A DNA stretch of 64,000 bases from the NCBI GenBank assembly GCA_032158295.1, contig CM063262.1, forward strand, positions 8,093,394 to 8,157,393, read 5' to 3'. This DNA comes from Pycnopodia helianthoides (lineage: Eukaryota > Echinodermata > Asteroidea > Forcipulatida > Asteriidae). The notes under the pieces were generated by a model that worked only from the letters and a program-made list of their open reading frames with translations, was not told the origin of the DNA and did no database searches. The position numbers were made by a program, and so were the translations under genes. Shown one piece after another: positions 21,100-32,420 of this stretch (positions are counted from its first letter, which is position 1; the number at the start of each line of letters is the position of its first letter).

Positions 21100-23600
21100 A
21101 AAGCAGTTACAAAAGATTTAATCAACACCTTGGCTGCTTGCTCCAAGGCAGTGGTTTAGCATTAAATAAATGAAAACACTAAAACTCTACTTGACTTTTA
21201 ACTCTACTCTACTTTTAACAAGTAAAAGTTTCTGTTACTTTTTTTTACCTTCTGATCAATTACAGTTTCACTCTTCAAAATTAGGAAATCGCAAAATCAC
21301 GTTATCAATCATTTATTGTAATGCACTAGGGCTAATCAGGTTCATTCAGACACAAGTTTTTTAAATGATTTAGATTTTTCATTTTCAAAAAAATTAAAAT
21401 AAAGCATCTTACATGTTAGTCATTTAGAAAACAATATGTCTGATGCCTTTGGTCAATGAAATGGGAGTAACATCAAAATTGTGAATTACATTTTATGATT
21501 TGTTTTCTTGCCTGGTGTTAACAACAAGGCACAAGTTTTTGTGTACTAGGAGATCATTTGTGTGAATCTCAACTTGTGATGACTAGAATCAATTCTAAAC
21601 CTTCATAACAACTTGGTTTAAATTAACAGTTGGCAAACTATTAATAACAGTATAAATAAGTGATATAAATACCCAAACTGGATACTTCTTGATGAAAAGT
21701 TGGACCATGCTTCAATCAACCTTGAAATCAATTTTGTGTAAACATTTTAGATGAACTTTGACAAAAAATATGGCGTTATTGTAATTTATAATTATATTTA
21801 AAATAAAAAACGTCTTTCTTGTAATGTACCCTAGAAACTTTTACTGCCTTGAAAATAAATACATTACTAGTCACATTACTTTTATCTTCTACTTTATAAT
21901 CATAGTAATACAACAACCTGTTTTTGTTACAAACAGCCAAATTGTTGCTTTAAAGCAATAAATCATGCAAATCACCTAAATTCATGTACATGAGACTCTA
22001 ATCGTACACCAGCACACAAATTAACACTTGCTCACTAAGTTTCATTAAATAGAACAAGGAAAAATTTCAAACAGTTTAAATGACAGCTTCAATAGAAGAC
22101 TACATTTTAATACAACCCTATTTATCTGCAATGAATGTGTAAAAAGAACAGACAGTAGTTTTCAAAAAGCTAAATTGACTCTCAACTTAGCCACAAGTGT
22201 TTGCACCTCATTGGGTTTCTGTTTTAAAGGCATATGGAACCGGTACACTTGGCAACTTGTGGGGATGTTCAGTTAACATTTTAAGAACACTTTGGTTATA
22301 GTGAAAACGTTTACTTCAAAGGGATGATCCAAAATTTGTTTTTTCAAACCGCAAACTTATTTTAACCATCAAGCTCTCATTCTTGAACATATGAGGATAA
22401 AGGTTGACATGTTTGGTATGTATTTGTATAAAAAAACGGTTTACCTAACAGGAATTGTAAGATTTAAATCAACATTTCTTTTCTCATTCACACTAAAATT
22501 TGGATGTAAATTACTTTTACAGTTATGGCACAATGAACAACTTATTGTACCAACTTAAAGCTCTGATAAAACAAAATCATCAATTGTACTTTGTTTTCAG
22601 ATTACATACAATAATATGCTCAGTTACTAAATATGGGTCTTTGTTATGATCATTAAATCCCAAATGCAGAACAGAAACAATCAAAATCTGAATAATACAT
22701 ACAGTGCATCATACATATTATTCTACACATATATTTATGGATAATTAAATTAACTTGTAATCTACATATGTAAATGCCCTACTTTTCCAAAAATTATTCA
22801 TAAATTGTTTCCTTATTTTTTATAACAAATTGTTCCAATGATTTTACAACTGTAATAAATGGTTTGCATAGTTGTGAAGACAGAATTTCATTTACATGAG
22901 TTAGTTTGTTTTCAATTCCCTGACTAGTTTAGGGTTAATTCTTCATAGGAGATAAAGTAGTCACCAGGACAGCTGATTAATGCAAATCTCTTTCACAAGA
23001 GGAATGACAAAGTGGTGAAAAGGTCTTAAGAAGACACCTGCCCACTCTTTCGTTCCCAATAAACAACTTTATGTCTGAAAAAATTTAATAGCAGAATCAG
23101 AATCACAACTTGCCTGTAGTGCACCATTTTGCAAAGTTTCACTGCACTTAAACAGTTGTGCTTACTTCACAAACGTTTACTTTCACTGTAGATTTAAGAA
23201 TGAATAGTAAGTGTGTTAAGCATCACCATAATATAAGCCAATGCTGTTAGTTATCACACAAGCTTGACTGTAAACATGTTGTGTTTCTGTGACTATAATG
23301 CACCAAGGCCAAAATTTCATACAGACTGCGGATAAGCACTTTACTTTTGTTGTTTTGAGCACCTGATGATAACAAATTTCTCTTACAAGAAATTTGTTTG
23401 ATTTTGATCAAATATAGTATTGCACATATCGTACAGAATACCACATGCAACTAGAAGCTTCCATGTAGGAATTTGGAAAAGACATCTTCGGTTGTGAATT
23501 ATACCAATCAGCAAGCTGAACTGGTTCAACCAATGCCAGAATGCTATCGGCTTATCACTATATACATGTCCTCCCAATGTGAGAGAAGCTTTTTTTTGTC
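21100..23600. other. 3' flank/UTR of the zinc-finger gene, otherwise empty
   Basis: AT-rich DNA with only short chance frames. On the zinc-finger gene strand an ATTAAA variant signal is at 23,089-23,084 and an AATAAA at 21,317-21,312. Either could end the transcript, and the sequence does not decide between them. Confidence 0.35.
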
Positions 23601-23602
23601 CA

Positions 23603-26600
23603 TCAGTGCTGGTATCCTTTTCTTCTTGGTCTCAAAACACGTCTTTCAGGCATCTCACCACATGTACTTGGTGTAACAACTTCCCCTCTACTTCTCCCAA
23701 TTACCTGTGGGAAACCAGCCTGCCCTGGTGCTTGTACTGCATCAGGTTTAGTATTTCTACTGGATGGCTTCTGGATGACATCCTGCCATCTTGTATTATC
23801 CATGTACACTATTGGAGTAATTTTAACGTAGCAATGATCCATGGCTGCTTTTTGCTCCTGTTCATATCTTAATGAGTAAGAATGATCCTGAGCCTGGGAA
23901 TGCGTGTCTTCACATATTCTATCTTGGTGTTGAGTCCTTGGCTTCTGTGTTTGCTCTTTGTCACTTTGTGCCGTCAGTAAGGTATCTTCATGTTTGTGGG
24001 CATGATTGTCCTCCTGAATTGTCTTTTGTGCATTCTGTGTTTTCCAATAGTAGCAATGATCTGTCTTATCAGTACCAATAGCAGTTGTCTTTGGTTTCTT
24101 TGTGCTAATATAGGAGTGATCATGTGGAACCTTCAGGCTTTTTTCATTGGTCTGCATGCCAACACCACTATGCCCAAGGCCTGCCATTATCCCACACCTA
24201 TTTCTCAGTTGATAACCAATTTTAGATTTTTTACATGAACTTTTCCTTTTGCATTCTAACTTTGGAGATTTTATGTAGGAATGATCAACTGTACAATTTT
24301 GTTTCTTTTTGTCATCTTTTGGATCAGTGTCAGCTTTCCTTTTCAACTGTACATTGCGTACTGATCTGCGTCTGATGATCTGCTTACCTACACCAATGTC
24401 CTCCTGTTCAGCTGTGCCTTTACAAAGGTTTACAGAGTTTTTGATAATCATGTTGTGTCTTCCTTGCAATGGCTTAACATTTAATCCATCATGTTCGCCT
24501 GTCGCTGTTTCTATGTCTGCATTAGAAGGACAGATCTCAAACTCCATCCTTTCACCTTTGCTTGATTTGTGAGACATCTCATCTTTGGTGCATTGACCAC
24601 ATTCCTTGCCATCTTCACTGATATTTGACCGAGTTCCATTTCTAAATGAGCAATCCTCATCAGATGACGTTTGGGAAACAGTACTATCCCCATCATCCAA
24701 AATATTCGTTAATTTATTGTGATTCATCGATTCCTCACTTGAGACTGTTTTATCTTGACATACAGAGATTTTGTTGGATACAAGGTCAGTTTTCGTCTCC
24801 ATTGCTGTTCTACTCTCTTGTGTATTAAGAGTCTCTATCTTATATGGAGCACATTTCCATGTTTTTCTTTTGGTCATTAGTTCTAAAACTTCTGCTTTGC
24901 TTACTGTTCGCTTCCATGTGTGTCCAGCCCAGTTACGGAGACCATGTTGATTTTCTGGATTAGAAATGCACGTTTGTGGTTTTTTGTAAAGCAGTGGTTT
25001 GAGACTGTTTTCAATCACTTCATTCCATTTGCAAATTATTGGTTTCTTCATCTGAGTATCATCTGGTTGCAATGAAGGATCAACAAGAGGTCCCACACCT
25101 CTTGTTTTCACACCATTTTGTGTTGCTACAGATTCCATAAGCTTTGACCTGGCAGGACTATTGATATTTTCTACATTGACAGTACCTGTGTGCTTAAGGT
25201 ATGTCTTACAGTTAAAGGGATATAATTCGGCATTGGCACCAATATGTATTTGCATTGTACCTCTATTGAGTCCATGAAGTGGATGCCTTGTCATCTGTAG
25301 GATGCCATTCCTTTCTACAGTGTTGGTCTCAGTACTTGTATGTTGCACTTTAGTATCCAGGTAAATCTCTGGTAGTATGGTTTCTGGAGCAACATGCAAC
25401 ATTGCGTTATGCTTATCATGTTGTGCATCATAACTTGAATATTCATGTAAAGCATGAGTGAGATTTGATGGCTCAGCCCTGTTCAAGTTTCCCGCAGTAG
25501 TTACCACCTTTGTGAGCGAAGTTGTTTGTGAAGATGGAGGACTAGATTTGGGTGGATTTTGATCTGAATGGCTCAAGTCCCTGCCAGGCTGTTGACTCAC
25601 ATTACATCTTGTCTTTGCTTTGAGTACTGTTTGAGGTTTTGAATCATCTTGGTTGTCCTTTTGACAGCTTTCTGGATCATTCTTGGACTCACTGTCAATT
25701 TCGTTCTCATTGATACAAGTTTGTTTGCACATTTTACGTTTCTTTTCTTGCCCTTTTTGGTCCTTTTGCTCATTTGAGCTTGTGCGCTTCCCAGCAGGTT
25801 TCTGGCCATCACAGTATGCAACAGTGATTGCCTCTGAATTGTTGTCACATTGTTGGCCAGAAGTTCTAAGGAGTCTTGATGACCTTCTCAGAGGTACACT
25901 CTCAATCCTGACAGATTTAGGGTTTTTAGGACTCTTTTGGACTTCCACACTGGCAACAGCTTTTCTATTTTCTGTCTCCCTGCAGGCTGTAGCTTTTTTA
26001 CTACTTTTTTCACCTTTCTTTTCACCTTTTCCAACCTCTGTTGACCTTCCCTGAACATTCTTTAATTTGTTTGTAATTGTTGCTTCCTTCTCTCTGTTAC
26101 TGCAAGATACATTTGTTTTCCTCTTTAAATTTGATGGCTTCTTAATTTCTGCTAGCTGAGAGCTGTGCTGAATGTTTGACTGCTTTTGCGGACCAATGAT
26201 CATTGCTTTTGTAACTCCATATACAGCAGGTTGGTTAACTTCTACCTTTTGGGTACTGCTTGGGGAAGGTCTGTTTGAAGGTGATTTAAATACAGCTGTT
26301 TTATTTAATGAAGGCTTTGTCTTTACACAACTTGGACCTGCCCCTGGGCTGTTTCCTGATCCTGTGCCAAGACTGAAATTAAGAGGATTTGGACTTGAAC
26401 CCTTCTTCTCTTGATTTTTGAAGTACTGAGAGACAATGTACTGAGACAGGCTTAATGTTATATCTTTACGATCCTCCACTCGCTGCTTCCTCACAAAACG
26501 TTCAACTCCCTTTAATACATTCCCCTTGACATGATCAAGAACTGCACCATCTATGAGTGAGGTTAAAAGAGACATTTGGGGCTTTGCAACTACATTCTTG

Positions 26601-29600
26601 TAATGCTTACTTACAAGTTTAGAAGGTAAAGTTTGCATGTAGTCAATTCTCATCACCTCGAGAGATGATGGAAATAATGGCATGTCGTGAAATTCTTTAT
26701 GACTGTATCCCATGGGAATCTTATACTTGAAAGATGTTGTCTTCACTGCATCCATTAGTGGATCCGAGGTAGGTAATGTATGGGGTTGAGGAGATCCTGT
26801 TATCATTTGTAATGCCAGTCTATAAAGATCAGACATGTCAATAGCCTGAAAAAACCTCATGAGTACAGTTGGCTGAAGTAAGGGTGGACATGATGTGATG
26901 GTTCGTGTAGAGGAGGTACCAGGATTCACCAACTTATTCTTATTGGCAGATTGGGTTGGGCGTTGAGTAGGAGCTTCCTGCACTTCTTCATCACTTGATG
27001 GAAAAACTGGAGACAAATCTCCATTTTCATCCTCATTCTCATCAGAGCAACTGCTCTTATCTAACCAGCTGCAGTCACTGTCATCATCACTGCTACTACT
27101 GATTTCATCACGCCTATGATATACAGTAACTTTTTCCTTTTTGGAGTGAACTGCATTGGTTGAGTTTGTAGTCTTCTTACCTGAGACTGTAGGTAGAACA
27201 ATTATTGTAGGATTCTTGTGCGCAGTTAATTTAGCTGCATTACTTGACATGCTTGATGTCAAATTCCAACGTTGATCTGTTGGTATCGTTGACTGAATTG
27301 GTTGCTGTTGGCTATTTGGAAATGATTTGCTTAAATCTTGTAATGCCTTTCCACTGAATGTTTTGATAACCTGAGGTCTATCAAAAGATGTTGTCTTGAT
27401 CACAGCTTGCTTTTCAGAGAGCAGATCACACTGTGTCTTGCCCTTGAACTTGTGTATGCTATTTGGTGAAGACTTAAGCATCTTGTTTTCATTCTTCATG
27501 CTATTACATGTAGTTGATGTTTGCTGAGTCTCATTTACATTCTGCATTCTACTATCTGATGTTTGCTGAGTCTTGTTTTCATTCTGTATGCTACTGTTTG
27601 ATGTTTGGCGAGTCTGGACTTCATTCTGCATGCTACTATTTGAAGTTTGCTGAGTCTCATTTACATTCTGCATGCAACTATCTGATGTTTGCTGAGTCTT
27701 GTTTTCATTCTGCATGCTACCATTTGATGTTTGCTGAGTCTCATTTACATTCTGCATGCAACTATCTGATGTTTGCTGAGTCTTGTTTTCATTCTGCATG
27801 CTACCATTTGATGTTTGCTGAGTCTTGTTTTCATTCTGCATGTTACTATTTGATGTTTGCTGAGTCTTGTTTTCATTCTGCATGTTACTATTTGATGTTT
27901 GCTGAGTCTTGTTTTCATTCTGCATGCTACTATCTGATGTCTGCAGAGTCTTGTTTTCATTCTGCATGCAATTTTCAGGAAGCTGCTGTCTGTCATTTAA
28001 AGTCTGCATGGCGCTTTTAGACAGTTGCTCTTTCGAATTGAGATTACTGCTGCTTGGCTGTGGTGACAGCTCCATTCCAACAATATTCTGGTCATGCTTA
28101 AGTGACGCTGACTTCATTTCATTAACATTCAAATTACTCATAACTGGTGCTTGCTGCATTTTGTTGACATTCTGGTCACTCGTTAGTGAAGCTTCATGTG
28201 TTTCCCAAACATTTAGCATTCCAGTTAATGATGCTTGCTGCTTAGTAACTGGATGCCCAATCGATTGATGCAATTCAGTATCAGGCTTCAATACTTCAGG
28301 ATACTTGGTTACTAACTTCCCAGTGGATGTATCAAGCACTGCTGTTGGTATAATTTTGGGTATCAGTGGCACCTTTTGTGCACAGTTAACCTCATGTTTA
28401 GTAATGTTTATATACAGACAGTCTGTGTAGCCACACCTATACCTACATCTGTAGCTACGTTGCTTGACGCTGAGTTCCTCAGTAATTGATATACTGTATG
28501 CTACCTTGTGGAATTCCTCCTTATGTTTGTGTAGTAGCTCCGAGGATGTCACCTTACAGTCACACATATTACATGTGTATGGTGGTTCTGATTCTGGCAG
28601 TACAGGCACATTTACTGGTAGTGTAGGCTCAGCTATCTCATCTCGAGGGCAGTATTCATACTCATCAGGATGAACACGTAACAGGTGCTTATCACATTCC
28701 CTTAGTGTCTCATGGAGTGTGTTACACAAAAGACATCGCCATTGCCCCATCTCGTCATTCTGTTGCTCCTGATGACCTTCAATTGCTCTCTTCATTGGGC
28801 GGTGATTCAGTTTAATGTGTAGATCAAGGAGTCTCTTCGTTGGGAATATCACCTTACAAGTCATGCAGTACCAGTGTTGTACTACCTCCTTATTGTTAGG
28901 GAGATTCTTGTGTTCATTATGGTGGTCTTCCATGTGTTGACGGGATGATTCTGAGGACATACAAAGAGCTGGTTGTTGCTTTTTTCCCAATGCCTTTTGC
29001 CTATTTCTTGCTTTGGCCATTCCGGTACTCTTTACGAGTCTGCGGTGGAAAGATTTAATATGTTGCCTCAATAGATCTTTGTGAGAGTACTTCTTATTAC
29101 ACAGCACACAACACAGATGAATTTTATGTTTGTGTTGTGTTAGATGGCAGGTTGAACTACCTATGAAGCTGCACCACTGACAGCTTGTCTTGGCAAAACT
29201 CATGCCCTTATCAGCTGGTTGTAGATGGTGGATATACTCTACACCTTTCAATGGGAATACCTGCTTGCAAAACTTGCACTTTATCTGTTCTTTCCTGGAT
29301 TCACTTTGCTGTTGGGCATTAGAATTTGGCTTTAGTGCTTTAGTGTTCTGGCTTGCCATACCATGAGTTCCTTCAAGTTGATCAGGAATGATGTTTGTCA
29401 TCTTTGATTGGGCTGCAGTCTTATCTGCCATAATTGCAGAACACAAGTGACTGGAAGACTGTTGTTCCTCTGTCATAGAGTGGTGGTGATGGTTTGCAGC
29501 ATTGTGTCTAGTCAAGGTACTCCTCTGCAGGAATGCAATATTACAGACTTCACATTTATATAAATGATCAGGATGATGTAGTAGCTCATGTTGCATGTAA

Positions 29601-30370
29601 GCACCAGGGGCAGATGATTTGTAGCTACACTTAGAACACTCATACAAGTGATGTTTGTTACGGTGTGTATACTTGTGAAATAATAATGAGGGACGATAAT
29701 GAAACGACAAATAACACTCTCTGCATTTGAAGGAACCATAGTTCTTTTTATGATGCAGTCTATGCAGGACACCTGGTTTTCTTGTGTCTCCGAAGTATTT
29801 CTTTAGGATTTTGAATTTAATTGTTTCTGCAATACTTTCAACGTAAAGCTCCTCTCCCTTGTCCCCAGTTTCACTTGGATTAGCTTTGGTTTTTGTGAGC
29901 TGAAAAGGTGTCTTTACTTCAGCGCAGATATCATTCTCTACGTTTGTGACATCCTTAGAGACAGAATTATCCTGGAAGACACATGACCTGTTGGCATTAT
30001 CTTTTGAATCCTGATTAATACCAGTGCCTTTTGTTGCCGAGTTACCAGTGGATAATCCAGCTGAATCTTTCTGACTGTTCTGAAGGCAGTGCGTTGACTC
30101 TAAGTAGGTTATTTCTTTTGTCTTATCATACAAATCAGTGCCATTCTTGGCTGGTTTTTCTGGTGCTGCAGTGAGGCACAGAGTGTCTGATGATATTGAA
30201 TCACTTTTTGTTTCTGGTTGTTCAACACTGCCAGGTATAGTGGGATGCTCTAGTACCGCAGCCAACTCTGTTGTAGCTTCAAGACCGTTTGATAGATGTA
30301 CTCCAAACTTCTGAACGTCAGAGTTAAAAGAAACTCCAGACATCTTATCACTGCTTGAATCTGGCTCCAT
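23603..30370 (-). CDS. large C2H2 zinc-finger protein, 2255 residues, single exon
   Basis: One uninterrupted ORF runs from ATG (30,370-30,368) to TGA (23,605-23,603). Residues 1-200 are Ser/Thr-rich. About ten C2H2 fingers follow between residues 214 and 665. Clear ones are FKCRECYLSFHYRPSLLFHK (215-), YECSKCSY (243-) and YKCEVCNIAF (271-), with later irregular ones such as IKCKFCKQVFP, HLCCVLCNKKYSHKDLL, YCMTCKVIFP, WRCLLCN and YTCNMCDCKV. Residues about 795-958 are a 14-residue tandem repeat. An acidic Ser/Asp/Glu tract (SSSSDDDSDCSWLD) precedes a conserved-looking segment (about 1190-1345, with MRFFQAIDMSDLYRLALQM). The C-terminal half is Lys/Ser/Gln-rich with basic patches such as PLRRSSRLLR, ending RVLRPRRKGYQH. 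It is probably a nuclear DNA-binding regulator; the scattered irregular fingers are unlike KRAB-type arrays. No ortholog is recognised. Confidence 0.9.
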   Translation of the reverse strand: MEPDSSSDKMSGVSFNSDVQKFGVHLSNGLEATTELAAVLEHPTIPGSVEQPETKSDSISSDTLCLTAAPEKPAKNGTDLYDKTKEITYLESTHCLQNSQKDSAGLSTGNSATKGTGINQDSKDNANRSCVFQDNSVSKDVTNVENDICAEVKTPFQLTKTKANPSETGDKGEELYVESIAETIKFKILKKYFGDTRKPGVLHRLHHKKNYGSFKCRECYLSFHYRPSLLFHKYTHRNKHHLYECSKCSYKSSAPGAYMQHELLHHPDHLYKCEVCNIAFLQRSTLTRHNAANHHHHSMTEEQQSSSHLCSAIMADKTAAQSKMTNIIPDQLEGTHGMASQNTKALKPNSNAQQQSESRKEQIKCKFCKQVFPLKGVEYIHHLQPADKGMSFAKTSCQWCSFIGSSTCHLTQHKHKIHLCCVLCNKKYSHKDLLRQHIKSFHRRLVKSTGMAKARNRQKALGKKQQPALCMSSESSRQHMEDHHNEHKNLPNNKEVVQHWYCMTCKVIFPTKRLLDLHIKLNHRPMKRAIEGHQEQQNDEMGQWRCLLCNTLHETLRECDKHLLRVHPDEYEYCPRDEIAEPTLPVNVPVLPESEPPYTCNMCDCKVTSSELLHKHKEEFHKVAYSISITEELSVKQRSYRCRYRCGYTDCLYINITKHEVNCAQKVPLIPKIIPTAVLDTSTGKLVTKYPEVLKPDTELHQSIGHPVTKQQASLTGMLNVWETHEASLTSDQNVNKMQQAPVMSNLNVNEMKSASLKHDQNIVGMELSPQPSSSNLNSKEQLSKSAMQTLNDRQQLPENCMQNENKTLQTSDSSMQNENKTQQTSNSNMQNENKTQQTSNSNMQNENKTQQTSNGSMQNENKTQQTSDSCMQNVNETQQTSNGSMQNENKTQQTSDSCMQNVNETQQTSNSSMQNEVQTRQTSNSSIQNENKTQQTSDSRMQNVNETQQTSTTCNSMKNENKMLKSSPNSIHKFKGKTQCDLLSEKQAVIKTTSFDRPQVIKTFSGKALQDLSKSFPNSQQQPIQSTIPTDQRWNLTSSMSSNAAKLTAHKNPTIIVLPTVSGKKTTNSTNAVHSKKEKVTVYHRRDEISSSSDDDSDCSWLDKSSCSDENEDENGDLSPVFPSSDEEVQEAPTQRPTQSANKNKLVNPGTSSTRTITSCPPLLQPTVLMRFFQAIDMSDLYRLALQMITGSPQPHTLPTSDPLMDAVKTTSFKYKIPMGYSHKEFHDMPLFPSSLEVMRIDYMQTLPSKLVSKHYKNVVAKPQMSLLTSLIDGAVLDHVKGNVLKGVERFVRKQRVEDRKDITLSLSQYIVSQYFKNQEKKGSSPNPLNFSLGTGSGNSPGAGPSCVKTKPSLNKTAVFKSPSNRPSPSSTQKVEVNQPAVYGVTKAMIIGPQKQSNIQHSSQLAEIKKPSNLKRKTNVSCSNREKEATITNKLKNVQGRSTEVGKGEKKGEKSSKKATACRETENRKAVASVEVQKSPKNPKSVRIESVPLRRSSRLLRTSGQQCDNNSEAITVAYCDGQKPAGKRTSSNEQKDQKGQEKKRKMCKQTCINENEIDSESKNDPESCQKDNQDDSKPQTVLKAKTRCNVSQQPGRDLSHSDQNPPKSSPPSSQTTSLTKVVTTAGNLNRAEPSNLTHALHEYSSYDAQHDKHNAMLHVAPETILPEIYLDTKVQHTSTETNTVERNGILQMTRHPLHGLNRGTMQIHIGANAELYPFNCKTYLKHTGTVNVENINSPARSKLMESVATQNGVKTRGVGPLVDPSLQPDDTQMKKPIICKWNEVIENSLKPLLYKKPQTCISNPENQHGLRNWAGHTWKRTVSKAEVLELMTKRKTWKCAPYKIETLNTQESRTAMETKTDLVSNKISVCQDKTVSSEESMNHNKLTNILDDGDSTVSQTSSDEDCSFRNGTRSNISEDGKECGQCTKDEMSHKSSKGERMEFEICPSNADIETATGEHDGLNVKPLQGRHNMIIKNSVNLCKGTAEQEDIGVGKQIIRRRSVRNVQLKRKADTDPKDDKKKQNCTVDHSYIKSPKLECKRKSSCKKSKIGYQLRNRCGIMAGLGHSGVGMQTNEKSLKVPHDHSYISTKKPKTTAIGTDKTDHCYYWKTQNAQKTIQEDNHAHKHEDTLLTAQSDKEQTQKPRTQHQDRICEDTHSQAQDHSYSLRYEQEQKAAMDHCYVKITPIVYMDNTRWQDVIQKPSSRNTKPDAVQAPGQAGFPQVIGRSRGEVVTPSTCGEMPERRVLRPRRKGYQH
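27500..27985 (-). repeat. 42-bp coding tandem repeat inside the zinc-finger gene
   Basis: About eleven copies of a 42-bp (14-codon) unit lie in frame. They encode variants of N-E-N-K-T-Q-Q-T-S-(D/N)-(S/G)-(S/N/C)-M-Q, with a second unit type carrying N-V-N-E in place of N-E-N-K. Part alternates the two types (about 27,640-27,780), which suggests an 84-bp higher-order duplication. The result is a Gln/Asn/Thr/Ser-rich, probably disordered linker between the finger block and the acidic tract. Confidence 0.9.
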
Positions 30371-30373
30371 TCT

Positions 30374-30759
30374 GTCTTGATTACCAGCTATCGTCTTTGG
30401 AACTCACCAATAATGTACACTCATCTGAGATTAAAATAATAAAAATAATAAAAACATCAAATTGAAACTTACTGCAAGTGATTATTTGTGTTTCTGTAGT
30501 TTATCATAAAATTGAATGCCTTCTGGAATTCACTGCAGCATTTAAATGTGCAACTTGTGACCCATGCAATTTTTGCTTTGTGTGAATGCCGTTTTATAAA
30601 AAAAGTTGTTTTAGTCACATCTTAATTAAGGGCTTTATGACTTCTTATCCAGTATAGTTGTCAATGGTTATAAGCACTGATGAGTATGGTGGTTTATGTC
30701 TTGATTACCAGCTATAGTCTTTGGACTTCACCAATAATGTACACTCATCTGAGATTAAA
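30374..30759. repeat. 62-bp direct duplication at the 5' end of the zinc-finger gene
   Basis: Segments 30,374-30,435 and 30,698-30,759 are direct repeats, equal in length and differing at about three positions. Copy 1 abuts the start codon and contains a donor-like ATTG|GTGAGT on the gene strand; the same site is altered in copy 2. The 5' UTR structure is therefore uncertain. Confidence 0.85.
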
Positions 30760-30769
30760 CAATAAACCC

Positions 30770-31268
30770 AGTTTGTATGTGCCTAATGGACCTGAGATAA
30801 TGACGGCACCCTGACAATCATTCATTTTAGAAACGATATCAACATTTCTCTCAAGTCAATGTATACATTTTTTGTGAGATTCAACACAGAAAAAAACATA
30901 ACATTGAAATTCAATTTGTTCACATTAATTTTGGTGTTATCTGTTTTCAAAACCATTATTATTTCCACTTTAAACCTTGAAACAATATGTACTGTATGTG
31001 AAGAATTGCTAAAAAATGCATCAATTGATGTAAGATTGTTTATAAATATCACTTACATTTTTTAAGTTGCATGGGATGACTTTTGCCAAATGAACTTTTT
31101 AAAAGAAGTTTTTTTATGAACAAATTTTAACGGATGCAGCCGTTTCAAAATGAAAAACATACAAAAATGTTTGCATATATTGCCGCGGACAATGCACAAA
31201 GTATACAAAATAGTTTGTATAGTGCCTAATGGACATGAGATAATGTGGGGAACCTTCATTCATTTTTG
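30770..31268. repeat. second direct repeat pair upstream of the zinc-finger gene
   Basis: Segments about 30,770-30,829 and 31,213-31,267 share GTTTGTAT, GCCTAATGGAC, TGAGATAATG and CATTCATTTT in the same order and orientation, with small indels. Together with the 62-bp pair this shows local duplication of the upstream region. Confidence 0.65.
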
Positions 31269-31269
31269 T

Positions 31270-32150
31270 TTTTAACAGACCGTGGAAGTCTAGCATGTAA
31301 TGGAACATTTTGGGAACCACTTTGGTCCCACATGCAGTACTTTTAGAAGGTACATGTAGAGGAAACAAACTCACGCACTTAATAAACGCAAGACTTGCAG
31401 TCTACATGTATTAACTACCAATTGTCATTGACAGATGTTTTTGTGCAATTAGGGCCAATGATTTTCCGTTTCAGAAAAGGGCGAATTCCGTTTTTGGAAA
31501 ACATGAATTCCGTTTCATGTTCTTAAAAATAGATAAAAGGTTGTTAATGCCCAGGGAGTCGATCATAAACATAACTTTTGTATAAGATGCACTGCTGACT
31601 TCTTAAAATATTAATTTGATTTGAAAATTTTCTTGTAAAAACTTTCATTTTAAAACTTTTTAACGGAAATAATTGAGAAGCAGATCGTAAATTTTTTTTT
31701 TTCAAATCAATGGCCGATTCAGTTCTGGAGTTGGCAATTTCTAACACGTAATGCACTGACTGATTGCTGCAACAAAAACAAGAGACATGTAACAGCCGTT
31801 GCACTGCAGTATCATTGCATATGACGTCACCATGTTCTTCTCCTCCACACAGAAACAAATTGTCACCCATTTTGTTTTCGCTTTGGCGACAAAATGTTGA
31901 AAGTTTATGGTTGATTTTAGACCTTTCCGAGATGAAAAATCAATGTGTGTGTTCGTATAGAGCGTAGGTAAGCTAGTTTGAGTACAACAGGGAGGGAGAA
32001 AATGCAATTTGGGTGAAAAAAAAATGTAAAGATCGTGCCGTGAATGTGATGATTTTGCCCTCCGTCTAACGTGTATTTGCAATGTACATCTGGTCGAGTC
32101 AACGGTACGGTACAATTTTGTAACTTTTTACGGTCTGATTTCTGATGCTT
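31270..32150. other. intergenic, no supported gene
   Basis: Several overlapping short frames occur on both strands between 31,540 and 32,120 without recognisable domains. No RNA gene is seen. Confidence 0.35.
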
Positions 32151-32159
32151 TTTTAGTTT

Positions 32160-32420
32160 AACAAAAAGAAGCTTTGGATTCAAGTACAGGCAAGCTCGTA
32201 AAAAGGGACTTGTAACGGATTTGGATCTGAAGAAGAGAGTGGGGTTCGCCAAGAAGATGACCCGTCAGTACCCGCCAAATGTGTGGACAGATCACGCATG
32301 TCTGACGGTTCACCACACGATTCATCATGGCATGTTTGCTTGTAACTTACGTGAAAAAGGTTTTTGTTCAACACGAAAAGGGCATTACAGTCCACAAACA
32401 ACACATAACCTGTTCATATT
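32160..32420 (+). mobile_element. Tc1/mariner-like transposase remnant
   Basis: The frame through 32,221 reads FGFKYRQARKKGLVTDLDLK, then RVGFAKKMTRQYPPNVWTDH. This resembles the Tc1-like transposase segment around the second catalytic region (Y..AR+K..L...D...R..FAKK......FW.D). The rest of the DDE/D domain is missing or unreadable, and no inverted termini were found. It is a dead fragment. Confidence 0.5.

Noticed and set aside
30859..31065. Short ORFs on both strands upstream of the zinc-finger gene
   Set aside because: Low-complexity AT-rich frames overlapping in antisense, with no domain and no splice support.
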